Source of the DNA: Croceibacterium atlanticum
GTDB lineage: Bacteria; Pseudomonadota; Alphaproteobacteria; Sphingomonadales; Sphingomonadaceae
DNA: 64,000 nt
Reading direction: 5' to 3'
Assembly: GCF_001008165.2 (NCBI RefSeq)
Contig: NZ_CP011452.2
Coordinates: forward strand, 2,046,001-2,110,000
Shown: positions 27,032 to 35,056 of the stretch, piece by piece
How positions within the stretch are numbered: the stretch's first letter is position 1
Layout: each line of letters opens with the position of its first letter
Made by a program: the position numbers and the translations under genes
Notes under the pieces: model-generated
The model's input: only the letters and a program-made list of their open reading frames with translations
Database searches by the model: none
Told to the model about the DNA's origin: nothing

Positions 27032-28762
27032 TTATAGCCCCAACCCCCGTCCGCGCCCTAACGACCAGTCCACGCCGCCGTCGCCACGCATGACGCCGGA
27101 GATGTGCTTGCCCATCTGCCGGTCGAGCGAGGGGGACCAGGGCACGAGCTGAAATCCGAGCCCATTGTCGATCATGGCAAAGCGACCCGAGCCAAGGTTC
27201 AGACGCTGGCGCACCGTGCCCGTGACGTAATCGCCGGTCTGTGACGGAGTATGCGGCAGGCCGATTTCCGCCGACAGTTTCTCAGCGGTGGCATCCAGTT
27301 CCCGCCGCCGGAGCGTATCGAGCAGATTGCGGGCGAAGATGATCCGTCGCCCCTGCCGCCGCGCCAGGCCCTCGTCGGCGAGATGCTCCGCCCGTGCTTC
27401 CATCGCGACCCGAACCTCCGCCCCGAAACCGCCCCCGAGATCACGTCCATCGCCCGACAGGTTTCGGCGATCGAGCCAGGTAGCACCGGGCGCGCGGACC
27501 TGTGCGTTCAGGTCGAAGTCCGAGCGCACGGCCAGTGCCATCCGCTGTCGGCCTTTGCGATCCTCGAAGTGCCTTAGCTCGACGACTGCGCCGGGCCTGC
27601 AATCGCCGGTTGCGGCGATGTCGGGAAGCTGGATATGGTGCGTGCGTCCGTCGATGCCGTCGACGATCGCATAGGCCCTGCCGGTCAGCTCGTCGTGCAA
27701 CCCACGCTCGACCAGCCTGCCCATTAGAGGCTGCCCAGGTTCGGGTTCAAGCACATAACTGCCGACGCCCCGGTCGATGCCCCGCTCTGTCATGGCGCGG
27801 TGCATCCGCTTGATGATGTCACCACGCGCCTGCAATTCGCGCAGCGCGGTTTCGGCATCGCCACGCATGGTCCACTGACCGGGCGCCACCTCGCTGGCGA
27901 GGCCGAGCCCTTCGAGCTTGCGCAAGCGGCCGATGCGCAGCGCATGATCCGGACCGGGCCGCGCTCCCCGTTCGGGCGCAGTGTCGATGATGCCGTTGCG
28001 GTCGCGCTCTCGTGCCAATCGGTGATCGATATCGGTCCAGCGTTCGGCATCGACTTGCCGCTCCAACGACTGGCGGATTTCGAGATCGGTGCGCAGGCCG
28101 AGTTCCTGCGTGACGATCTCGCGCGCCTGTGCCCGCATTCCCTCGCGGATATAGTCACGCGAAATCACGAGATCGCGGCCGTCCTCGCCGACGCCGCGAA
28201 CGATGACATGGACATGGGGGTTGTCGGTGTTCCAGTGCTCGACCCCGCGCCAGTCGAGACGGGTGCCGAGATCCCGTTCCATCTGCGTCATCAGTTCCCG
28301 CGTGAAAGTCTTGAGGTCGCGCATTTGCCCGGCGTCTTTGGGCGAGACGATAAAGCGGAAATGGTGCCGGTCATCCTCGCAGCGCGCGGCAAACTCGCTA
28401 CGGTCGAATTCGTCACCCTCGGTCCCGAATAGCATGCCACGCTCGCCATCACGGGTGACGCCGTCGCGTTGCAGGTAATCGAGATGTGCACCAAGCGACG
28501 AGCGGCCTCCATGCCGGACCACGCGCGCCTTGATTACGACGTTGCGAGCCCGGCCACCGAGGCGATGGGCGGCGCGAATGCTCGCCGCACGCCCGCGTCC
28601 GAAGGTCGAAAACCCCACACCTGAAGATCGCGCGCGTCCCGCGCCAAGGCCTCCAGCTCGCTGGGCGGCGGCAAGAGCCTGCGCGATGGCGGGCCGTGCG
28701 CGTTGCCCGCGCCGCGTGCGGATGCGGCCTGGCCGGACACGGAAATCGCTGTCGTCGGTCAT
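27032..28762 (-). CDS. Relaxase/mobilisation nuclease with DUF3363
   Basis: A 576-residue VirD2-like relaxase that would nick the transfer origin and pilot the strand. The metal-binding part is visible as HFRFIVSPKDA and HWNTDNPHVHVIVRG (HxH), at about residues 130-210; the upstream KARVVRHGG...AHLDYLQRDGV segment is typical of this group. The C-terminal half is the DUF3363 domain. Start chosen at the ATG at 28762 (MTDDSDFRVRPG), the family form; the open frame extends 17 codons further. It is convergent with the membrane-protein gene and bounds the second cargo block. Confidence 0.92.
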   Translation of the reverse strand: MTDDSDFRVRPGRIRTRRGQRARPAIAQALAAAQRAGGLGAGRARSSGVGFSTFGRGRAASIRAAHRLGGRARNVVIKARVVRHGGRSSLGAHLDYLQRDGVTRDGERGMLFGTEGDEFDRSEFAARCEDDRHHFRFIVSPKDAGQMRDLKTFTRELMTQMERDLGTRLDWRGVEHWNTDNPHVHVIVRGVGEDGRDLVISRDYIREGMRAQAREIVTQELGLRTDLEIRQSLERQVDAERWTDIDHRLARERDRNGIIDTAPERGARPGPDHALRIGRLRKLEGLGLASEVAPGQWTMRGDAETALRELQARGDIIKRMHRAMTERGIDRGVGSYVLEPEPGQPLMGRLVERGLHDELTGRAYAIVDGIDGRTHHIQLPDIAATGDCRPGAVVELRHFEDRKGRQRMALAVRSDFDLNAQVRAPGATWLDRRNLSGDGRDLGGGFGAEVRVAMEARAEHLADEGLARRQGRRIIFARNLLDTLRRRELDATAEKLSAEIGLPHTPSQTGDYVTGTVRQRLNLGSGRFAMIDNGLGFQLVPWSPSLDRQMGKHISGVMRGDGGVDWSLGRGRGLGL

Positions 28763-29303
28763 GTTCGGGCCTGCGATGTGCGGCAAGCCCGCACAAACGG
28801 CGGAAAGCGGCACATGCTACACATCGCGCCATCGGGCGCGCACCTCGCGGCGGAACGCCGCAAAGCCTTGTAAAACAAGGCCACGACCGGCTGCAGATGG
28901 CTCGGCACATCGCGGCTTTTATCTTGCCGTCTTATTTGGCTTCGTTTTTGAGCAAGTATTCGCCATCGTCGTTTCCTCTCTTTAGCACTAAAGGACCAAC
29001 TATTCGACGCGCTTGTGCGCAGGTCTGCGAAGTCGTTGGACAGGTCTGATACGCCGTGCAGTCTTCCGTGCTCATCGAGGCCGGTATCGCTCTGCATCGA
29101 GGCGATACTTTGGCCTGCGCGGCACATGTCGCTATCGGAATTACGGGGCATCGTCACAGGCAATCGAGCGCGGTCCGCTGTGCGCGGCCGCAGGCAAGAT
29201 ATCGTGCTTCCCGTTTTCCTGGTCTGTATCATTCCTTTGCCGCCTCAGCGGACCTCCTTCATGTCGTCGAGCCGTCAGCCGGCTGCACCTGGTGTGTTCA
29301 TGT
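28763..29303. other. Intergenic region upstream of the relaxase, with a dyad
   Basis: About 540 bases with no convincing gene. An AT-rich stretch (28920-29005) carries a perfect inverted repeat, CTTTAG-CA-CTAAAG, at 28980-28993. The region should hold the relaxase promoter and may hold the transfer origin, but no nic-site consensus could be recognised. The left end of the IS110-type element also lies somewhere before 29304. Confidence 0.4.
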
Positions 29304-30392
29304 TCATGACCGCGCGTAGCTCAGACGCCGCAGCTTCGAAGCGTTCACGCTGTCGATCTCGTGCGCATCCCGGTCGGGATCGCCGACATAGAACGTGCCG
29401 TCGCGCCACATTGCGTGCATCACGATGGCAAGCTTGCGGGCGACCGCGACACGCGCCTTGGCGTGGCACTTGGTCTTGGCGAGCTTCAGCCCCCAGCTCT
29501 TGATCGTATCGCGGCCCTTGAACCGGGTGAGCATCGCGGATGCAGCTTCATAGAGCGCGCAGCGCACATCGGGATCACCCGCCTTGCTGATCCGCCCCTT
29601 TACGTCGATCGAGCTACCCGACTGCCAGCGGCGCGAGGTGAGCCCAAAATAGGCAGCGACATTGCGCGACCGGCGGAACCGGGCGGGATCGTCGATCGCA
29701 CTCTTGAAGCTCAGGGAGGTCACCGGGCCGACGCCGGGGATCGCCATGAACCTGCGGCACAGCTCGTCGCGCATCGCCAGCTGGGTGACCAGCTTGTGCA
29801 GGATGAGATACTCCTCCCACAGCGCTGCGCGGGCTCTGAGCATGCAGTCCATCAGCCCGGCGGTCATCGCATCGCCTGCAACCGCCTCGCGCACGGCCTT
29901 CTCCATCGATCCGCGGCCGACCTTGCCGAGACGGATCCCGAACACCTTCAATGAGTGGCGGATGGCGTTCTCGATATCGAGGAACTTGCGCTTCAGGTTG
30001 CGCCGCTGCACCAGCAGCAGGCGGATCCGGTAGCAGTCTTCCGTTTTAATATGCGCCTCGCGGAACCAGCCCGTGCGCATGATATGCGCGATGCCGAGTG
30101 CATCGGCGGCATCGGTCTTGTTGCGCTGGGCCGACAGCGCTGCGCGCACGTGGCGGGTCTCCAGACACACGGCCGGGAGCCCCAGCGCCAGCATCCCGGC
30201 ATGCAGCCAGGGCGAGATCGATCCTGCTTCGTGACCGACCCGGCGCAGGCGTCCGGCATAGCGCTCCAGCGCATCGGCGATCTGCTGCGGATCGGTCGGG
30301 ACTTCGGTCTCCAGCACCACCTTGCCGTCATCGCCAACCACACAGATCGCGGTCTCCTCGATCGACACATCGAGCCCTGCAAAGTACTCCAT
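29304..30392 (-). mobile_element. IS110-family transposase gene (full length)
   Basis: A 362-residue DEDD-type recombinase of the IS110 family. Visible marks: FAGLDVSIEETAICV (first Asp), KTDAADALGIAHI, the IPGVGPVTSLSF helix-hairpin-helix-like segment of the C-terminal IS116/IS110/IS902 domain, and WQSGSSIDVKGRISKAGDPDVRCALYEAA with the catalytic Ser region. The ATG at 30392 (MEYFAGLDVS) is used; the open frame runs 38 codons further upstream through what is probably the non-coding left end. The first 14 codons are repeated at 31557-31597 and 32762-32802. Confidence 0.92.
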
Positions 30393-30627
30393 CACCCGAC
30401 TCCTTCGCTTCCGTTTAACCGGAGCGGAGGAAGCGCCGAGCGCCGCAGAGGTGCAAGCAAGATCAGCAACGGACGCAGGCGGCGCACCCTTCGTGCGCGC
30501 CGCCAAGTCCTCGCCAAATACAGCGGCAATCGATTTTTCTTCGTCAATTCAATAGACTTGTCACTGCTCTGCCGCCCTCCAGCGGGGCGGAGAGCACGCC
30601 ATTGGGCGCTGTAGGTGGCAACAGCCG
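30393..30627 (-). ncRNA. Structured IS110 5' region, possible bridge-RNA source
   Basis: IS110-group elements encode a guide (bridge) RNA in the non-coding DNA before the recombinase gene. This 235-base stretch contains a strong hairpin at 30478-30504 (8-bp GC stem, 11-base loop) and a second stem near 30573-30591. No sequence consensus can be checked by eye, so the assignment rests on position and structure. The whole stretch is repeated in the two further copies of the 1205-bp unit. Confidence 0.35.
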
Positions 30628-31320
30628 TCATTGCCCTGAAAGCGATACGAAAAGACCGTTTGCCGGCGGCTCGACAGCACCGGGTGGCGCGGTCGGCGAA
30701 GAATCCGAAGCTTCGTCAGTCACCGCATCCTCAGTGGCCGGGATGCCATCTGCCCGCGCTGGAAACAGGCGCGCGCGGCGCCAGGCGAGTGGATCGGGCG
30801 GTGGCGCCGCAGCAAGCGTCGCGTAGCCGGAATTACCCGTGACCGCTGTCAGCTTCGTGAGATAGGCGCGCGTCTCGCGTGGCAGCGGACGACCGCGTGA
30901 AAGATACTGTTCATAGCGGCCGGGCCCCGCATTGTAGGCGGCCAGCATGGCAGCGGCGTTGCCGTAGCGGTCGTGCATCTCGCGCAGATAGGCTGCGCCC
31001 GCCATGATGTTGTCGCGCGGATCGAACGGGTCCGATCCGAGACGATAACGCGCGCGCAGGTTGGCCCAGGTTGCGGGCATGATCTGCATCAGGCCCATCG
31101 CTCCGGCGGACGAAACAGCGCGCCTCTCACCGTTGCTTTCGATGCGCATGACTGCCCATATCCAGTCCTGGGGAATGCCGAACCGCCGCGCTGCATCGGC
31201 CACATGCACTGCGTAGGGATGGACTCCGGGAGTGCCGTGTGCAGGTTCTGCCGTAGCCGAAGGCAAGCCGACCATCTGCAAAGCGATTGCCAAAGTGGTG
31301 GCAAATGGCCTGCGTTTCAT
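30628..31320 (-). CDS. Conjugative lytic transglycosylase, copy 1 (variant signal peptide)
   Basis: A 230-residue SLT-domain lytic transglycosylase (VirB1-like) that opens peptidoglycan for the transfer channel. Signal peptide to about residue 25; catalytic Glu in AVMRIESNGE (about residue 61); then SSAGAMGLMQIMPATW and AAYNAGPGRYEQY, all SLT hallmarks. The mature domain is identical to copies 2 and 3, but the first 40 residues differ (MKRRPFATTL... instead of MNCRCLAIAL...). This matches the diverged DNA patch 31208-31440. Confidence 0.93.
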   Translation of the reverse strand: MKRRPFATTLAIALQMVGLPSATAEPAHGTPGVHPYAVHVADAARRFGIPQDWIWAVMRIESNGERRAVSSAGAMGLMQIMPATWANLRARYRLGSDPFDPRDNIMAGAAYLREMHDRYGNAAAMLAAYNAGPGRYEQYLSRGRPLPRETRAYLTKLTAVTGNSGYATLAAAPPPDPLAWRRARLFPARADGIPATEDAVTDEASDSSPTAPPGAVEPPANGLFVSLSGQ

Positions 31321-31556
31321 GGCGCGATTCCCCGCCAGACGAGCGGACCATCCGCCGTATCGCGCGTAAGCATCGGCGTCGCGCGGCCCAGCAGTGTCGT
31401 GGCCGAAAGCGGTCCGAAATAGCGGCCGTCCAGGCTGTCAGGCACGGACGGGTTCATAAACAGAAATTCGCCCGACCGGAGTTTGTGGCACCCCTGCCAG
31501 ACGGGCAGCGGGCGACCTCGGCTGTCGCGATCCAGCGCAACGGCAACGGGCTGGCG
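31317..31556 (-). pseudogene. traF 3' fragment in unit 1
   Basis: The last ~80 codons of traF, cut at the repeat junction and joined to the IS110 gene start on its right. It lies within the diverged patch (to 31440), so its last codons differ from the intact gene by several changes. It has no start of its own and is presumed non-functional. Confidence 0.85.
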
Positions 31557-31597
31557 GTCTCCTCGATCGACACATCGAGCCCTGCAAAGTACTCCAT
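31557..31597 (-). pseudogene. IS110 transposase 5' fragment in unit 2
   Basis: The ATG and about 13 codons of the IS110 recombinase (MEYFAGLDVSIEETA), then a junction into traF sequence in another frame. Together they give a short chimeric frame (to 31454) that should not be functional. Confidence 0.85.
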
Positions 31598-31832
31598 CAC
31601 CCGACTCCTTCGCTTCCGTTTAACCGGAGCGGAGGAAGCGCCGAGCGCCGCAGAGGTGCAAGCAAGATCAGCAACGGACGCAGGCGGCGCACCCTTCGTG
31701 CGCGCCGCCAAGTCCTCGCCAAATACAGCGGCAATCGATTTTTCTTCGTCAATTCAATAGACTTGTCACTGCTCTGCCGCCCTCCAGCGGGTCGGAGAGC
31801 ACGCCATTGGGCGCTGTAGGTGGCAACAGCCG

Positions 31833-32525
31833 TCATTGCCCTGAAAGCGATACGAAAAGACCGTTTGCCGGCGGCTCGACAGCACCGGGTGGCGCGGTCG
31901 GCGAAGAATCCGAAGCTTCGTCAGTCACCGCATCCTCAGTGGCCGGGATGCCATCTGCCCGCGCTGGAAACAGGCGCGCGCGGCGCCAGGCGAGTGGATC
32001 GGGCGGTGGCGCCGCAGCAAGCGTCGCGTAGCCGGAATTACCCGTGACCGCTGTCAGCTTCGTGAGATAGGCGCGCGTCTCGCGTGGCAGCGGACGACCG
32101 CGTGAAAGATACTGTTCATAGCGGCCGGGCCCCGCATTGTAGGCGGCCAGCATGGCAGCGGCGTTGCCGTAGCGGTCGTGCATCTCGCGCAGATAGGCTG
32201 CGCCCGCCATGATGTTGTCGCGCGGATCGAACGGGTCCGATCCGAGACGATAACGCGCGCGCAGGTTGGCCCAGGTTGCGGGCATGATCTGCATCAGGCC
32301 CATCGCTCCGGCGGACGAAACAGCGCGCCTCTCACCGTTGCTTTCGATGCGCATGACTGCCCATATCCAGTCCTGGGGAATGCCGAACCGCCGCGCTGCA
32401 TCGGCCACATGCGCTGCATAAGGATGGGCCGTGGCAATGCCGGGCGCAGGTTCCGCAGCGACCGGCGACGAACCGGCCATCTGCACGGCCAATACCAGGG
32501 CGATTGCAAGACACCGGCAGTTCAT
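31833..32525 (-). CDS. Conjugative lytic transglycosylase, copy 2
   Basis: A complete 230-residue SLT-domain protein identical to copy 3 over its whole length as read here, with a signal peptide ending after AAEPAPG. Intact start, stop and catalytic Glu. Upstream, in place of intact traF, there is only a traF 3' fragment, so its transcription depends on the fused IS110/traF junction or on read-through from copy 3. Confidence 0.93.
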   Translation of the reverse strand: MNCRCLAIALVLAVQMAGSSPVAAEPAPGIATAHPYAAHVADAARRFGIPQDWIWAVMRIESNGERRAVSSAGAMGLMQIMPATWANLRARYRLGSDPFDPRDNIMAGAAYLREMHDRYGNAAAMLAAYNAGPGRYEQYLSRGRPLPRETRAYLTKLTAVTGNSGYATLAAAPPPDPLAWRRARLFPARADGIPATEDAVTDEASDSSPTAPPGAVEPPANGLFVSLSGQ

Positions 32526-32761
32526 GGCACGATTCCCCGCCAGACGAGCGGACCATCCGCCGTATCGCGCGTAAGCATCGGCGTCGCGCGGCCCAGCATT
32601 GTTGCTGCCTCAAGCGGGCCGAAATAGCGGCCGTCCAAGCTATCGGGCACGGACGGGTTCATAAACAGAAATTCGCCCGACCGGAGTTTGTGGCACCCCT
32701 GCCAGACGGGCAGCGGGCGACCTCGGCTGTCGCGATCCAGCGCAACGGCAACGGGCTGGCG
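32522..32761 (-). pseudogene. traF 3' fragment in unit 2
   Basis: A second traF remnant of about 80 codons, nearly identical to the 3' end of the intact gene at 33727-33966, with no start codon of its own. Confidence 0.85.
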
Positions 32762-32802
32762 GTCTCCTCGATCGACACATCGAGCCCTGCAAAGTACTCC
32801 AT
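32762..32802 (-). pseudogene. IS110 transposase 5' fragment in unit 3
   Basis: A second copy of the recombinase start, joined to the traF fragment of unit 2 and out of frame with it, as in 31557-31597. Confidence 0.85.
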
Positions 32803-33037
32803 CACCCGACTCCTTCGCTTCCGTTTAACCGGAGCGGAGGAAGCGCCGAGCGCCGCAGAGGTGCAAGCAAGATCAGCAACGGACGCAGGCGGCGCACCCT
32901 TCGTGCGCGCCGCCAAGTCCTCGCCAAATACAGCGGCAATCGATTTTTCTTCGTCAATTCAATAGACTTGTCACTGCTCTGCCGCCCTCCAGCGGGTCGG
33001 AGAGCACGCCATTGGGCGCTGTAGGTGGCAACAGCCG

Positions 33038-33730
33038 TCATTGCCCTGAAAGCGATACGAAAAGACCGTTTGCCGGCGGCTCGACAGCACCGGGTGGCGC
33101 GGTCGGCGAAGAATCCGAAGCTTCGTCAGTCACCGCATCCTCAGTGGCCGGGATGCCATCTGCCCGCGCTGGAAACAGGCGCGCGCGGCGCCAGGCGAGT
33201 GGATCGGGCGGTGGCGCCGCAGCAAGCGTCGCGTAGCCGGAATTACCCGTGACCGCTGTCAGCTTCGTGAGATAGGCGCGCGTCTCGCGTGGCAGCGGAC
33301 GACCGCGTGAAAGATACTGTTCATAGCGGCCGGGCCCCGCATTGTAGGCGGCCAGCATGGCAGCGGCGTTGCCGTAGCGGTCGTGCATCTCGCGCAGATA
33401 GGCTGCGCCCGCCATGATGTTGTCGCGCGGATCGAACGGGTCCGATCCGAGACGATAACGCGCGCGCAGGTTGGCCCAGGTTGCGGGCATGATCTGCATC
33501 AGGCCCATCGCTCCGGCGGACGAAACAGCGCGCCTCTCACCGTTGCTTTCGATGCGCATGACTGCCCATATCCAGTCCTGGGGAATGCCGAACCGCCGCG
33601 CTGCATCGGCCACATGCGCTGCATAAGGATGGGCCGTGGCAATGCCGGGCGCAGGTTCCGCAGCGACCGGCGACGAACCGGCCATCTGCACGGCCAATAC
33701 CAGGGCGATTGCAAGACACCGGCAGTTCAT
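33038..33730 (-). CDS. Conjugative lytic transglycosylase, copy 3 (in native context)
   Basis: A 230-residue SLT protein whose start overlaps the stop of the intact traF gene (33727-33730), the normal order traF-transglycosylase in these ICEs. It is therefore the copy in its native position. Its sequence equals that of copy 2. Confidence 0.94.
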   Translation of the reverse strand: MNCRCLAIALVLAVQMAGSSPVAAEPAPGIATAHPYAAHVADAARRFGIPQDWIWAVMRIESNGERRAVSSAGAMGLMQIMPATWANLRARYRLGSDPFDPRDNIMAGAAYLREMHDRYGNAAAMLAAYNAGPGRYEQYLSRGRPLPRETRAYLTKLTAVTGNSGYATLAAAPPPDPLAWRRARLFPARADGIPATEDAVTDEASDSSPTAPPGAVEPPANGLFVSLSGQ

Positions 33731-34284
33731 GGCACGATTCCCCGCCAGACGAGCGGACCATCCGCCGTATCGCGCGTAAGCATCGGCGTCGCGCGGCCCA
33801 GCATTGTTGCTGCCTCAAGCGGGCCGAAATAGCGGCCGTCCAGGCTATCGGGCACGGACGGGTTCATAAACAGAAATTCGCCCGACCGGAGTTTGTGGCA
33901 CCCCTGCCAGACGGGCAGCGGGCGACCTCGGCTGTCGCGATCCAGCGCAACGGCAACGGGCTGGCGATCGACACTGACCATGTTGCCGATGCGGCAAATG
34001 CGCTGTCCGGCTATTGCCGCGACATGCTTGAGGAGGGGCACACCTTCCGGGAGATAGCCGCGCTCTGCCATCCAGTGTGCCCATGGTCGCGGCGGCGTGA
34101 CGGCTACCAGCGCTCCCGTCTGTGGATCGGGGTCGGCATGTATCCGGTAGAGACCGATCGGTGCGCTCGCGCTGGCATTCCAGATCACGCGCGGACGCGG
34201 ATCGGCAAGCGCCACCGCGACGAACAGAACGATGAACACCTGCGCGATAACGAGCGTGGCGATGACATAGCCGAAGCGGGTCAA
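33727..34284 (-). CDS. traF: Conjugative transfer signal peptidase TraF (S26 family)
   Basis: A 185-residue S26 serine peptidase that processes the TrbC pilin. One N-terminal membrane segment (about 3-25) is followed by NASASAPIGLYRI with the catalytic Ser and by GVPLLKHVAAIAGQRIC with the catalytic Lys. The start is a TTG at 34284 that overlaps the DUF2840 stop as TTGA; the open frame further upstream is not family-like. Its 3' part is duplicated twice to the left. Confidence 0.92.
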   Translation of the reverse strand: MTRFGYVIATLVIAQVFIVLFVAVALADPRPRVIWNASASAPIGLYRIHADPDPQTGALVAVTPPRPWAHWMAERGYLPEGVPLLKHVAAIAGQRICRIGNMVSVDRQPVAVALDRDSRGRPLPVWQGCHKLRSGEFLFMNPSVPDSLDGRYFGPLEAATMLGRATPMLTRDTADGPLVWRGIVP

Positions 34285-34799
34285 TCCTCGATCTCCCGGC
34301 GCTTGAGCCAGGCAAGGTGGCGTTCCATCGTATAGGGCCGCGGGCTCTGCCCGGCCGCGATACGGTTGTGAACATGGCGCCAATGATCGGGCGCGGCATC
34401 GCAGGGATCGACACCGGCCGCCTCCACGCTGTCGATCGCGGACAACACCTCGTTGACCTTCGGCCAGCCTTCGATGTGCAGCAGGATTTCACCGCCGGGC
34501 CGCACGAAGGGCAGTGTCGTGTAGGCTTCGTCGGGCGCGACCGCGCGCAGCACATCAATGCGTGAACTGATCGTTCCATAGTCGTTCGCCATCCAGCGCA
34601 CGAAGGCGAAGATCGCGCCGGGTCGGAAGCCGACGATGCGGGTTCTGCGCGTGACGATGCGGTCCTGCGCGATCCGGCCGAAGCGTATCCAGTGCTCGAA
34701 CTTCTTCTCGATCCAGGTCAGCTCGACTTCGGTCAGCTGCTTGCGTGCCGAGCCCAATGCGCAGCCTCGGCGCACACCGCTGGGTGCGTCGTTATTCAT
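34281..34799 (-). CDS. DUF2840 protein
   Basis: A 172-residue protein of the DUF2840 family, found almost only next to traF in alphaproteobacterial ICEs. Recognisable segments are LTEVELTWIEKKFEHWIRFGR, GFRPGAIFAFVRWMANDYGT and the HLAWLKRREIED end. Its role in transfer is unknown. The ATG at 34799 (MNNDAPSG) is taken; the frame extends 7 codons upstream. Coupled to traF. Confidence 0.88.
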   Translation of the reverse strand: MNNDAPSGVRRGCALGSARKQLTEVELTWIEKKFEHWIRFGRIAQDRIVTRRTRIVGFRPGAIFAFVRWMANDYGTISSRIDVLRAVAPDEAYTTLPFVRPGGEILLHIEGWPKVNEVLSAIDSVEAAGVDPCDAAPDHWRHVHNRIAAGQSPRPYTMERHLAWLKRREIED

Positions 34800-34859
34800 T
34801 GCCGATCTCCTGTGAGCCACCGTCGAGCAGACGCCTTGCCGGCGACGCAGCGCGCGATC

Positions 34860-35056
34860 TGTCCACAGCGGCGAGTTGCGTTAGCAAGAATCCGAAGGAT
34901 TCGATTCTATTAGCACTGTTAGAAGGGGTGCGATTCTGCGAGGATTTCTGCGGCCTCGCGGGCCACTCGTGTTCCCGATAGTCCGAGGATCCCGTTCCTG
35001 ATGGTCCGAGTCCGGGCGTTCCCGATAGTCCGAACCTCATGACCGGTTATCCACAG
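34860..35056. other. Candidate replication origin (oriV) with iterons and DnaA box
   Basis: Directly behind repA lie three 17-base direct repeats, GTTCCCGATAGTCCGAG (34971-34987), GTTCCTGATGGTCCGAG (34994-35010) and GTTCCCGATAGTCCGAA (35018-35034), spaced 23 and 24 bases apart. A perfect DnaA box TTATCCACA lies at 35047-35055 within the end of repA, and a dyad GAATCC-GAA-GGATTC at 34888-34902 is followed by a short AT-richer stretch. This is the layout of an iteron-controlled origin. Confidence 0.75.
34971..35034 (+). repeat. Three iterons downstream of repA
   Basis: Three 17-base direct repeats at about two helical turns from one another; copy 2 differs from copy 1 at two positions and copy 3 at one. 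They are the likely binding sites for the RepA protein encoded next to them. Confidence 0.8.

Larger units (their letters stand above)
30352..31556. repeat. Tandem unit 1 of 3 (1205 bp)
   Basis: First of three direct tandem copies of 1205 bases. It contains the first codons and 5' region of the IS110 gene, a complete lytic transglycosylase gene and the 3' part of traF. It is nearly identical to units 2 and 3 except for base 30587 and a diverged patch at 31208-31440. Confidence 0.95.
31557..32761. repeat. Tandem unit 2 of 3 (1205 bp)
   Basis: The junction with unit 1 joins traF sequence to IS110 sequence through a shared GCG (31554-31556). It contains an IS110 gene fragment, its 5' region, an intact transglycosylase gene and a traF 3' fragment. 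It differs from unit 3 at one base that I can see (near 32638). Confidence 0.95.
32762..33966. repeat. Tandem unit 3 of 3 (1205 bp), continuing into the intact traF
   Basis: The last copy; here the traF part continues into the complete gene, which shows that the unit's right end lies inside traF at 33966. The duplication therefore took place after the IS110 element had inserted beside the transglycosylase gene. Confidence 0.95.

Noticed and set aside
31454-31711. An 85-codon chimeric minus-strand frame at the first repeat junction (also 32659-32916)
   Set aside because: It results from joining the IS110 start to traF in another frame; listed as pseudogene fragments instead.
30349-33966. The tandem array as a possible CRISPR or satellite
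   Set aside because: Units are 1205 bases and gene-bearing, with no short repeat-spacer pattern. No CRISPR array is visible anywhere in the window.
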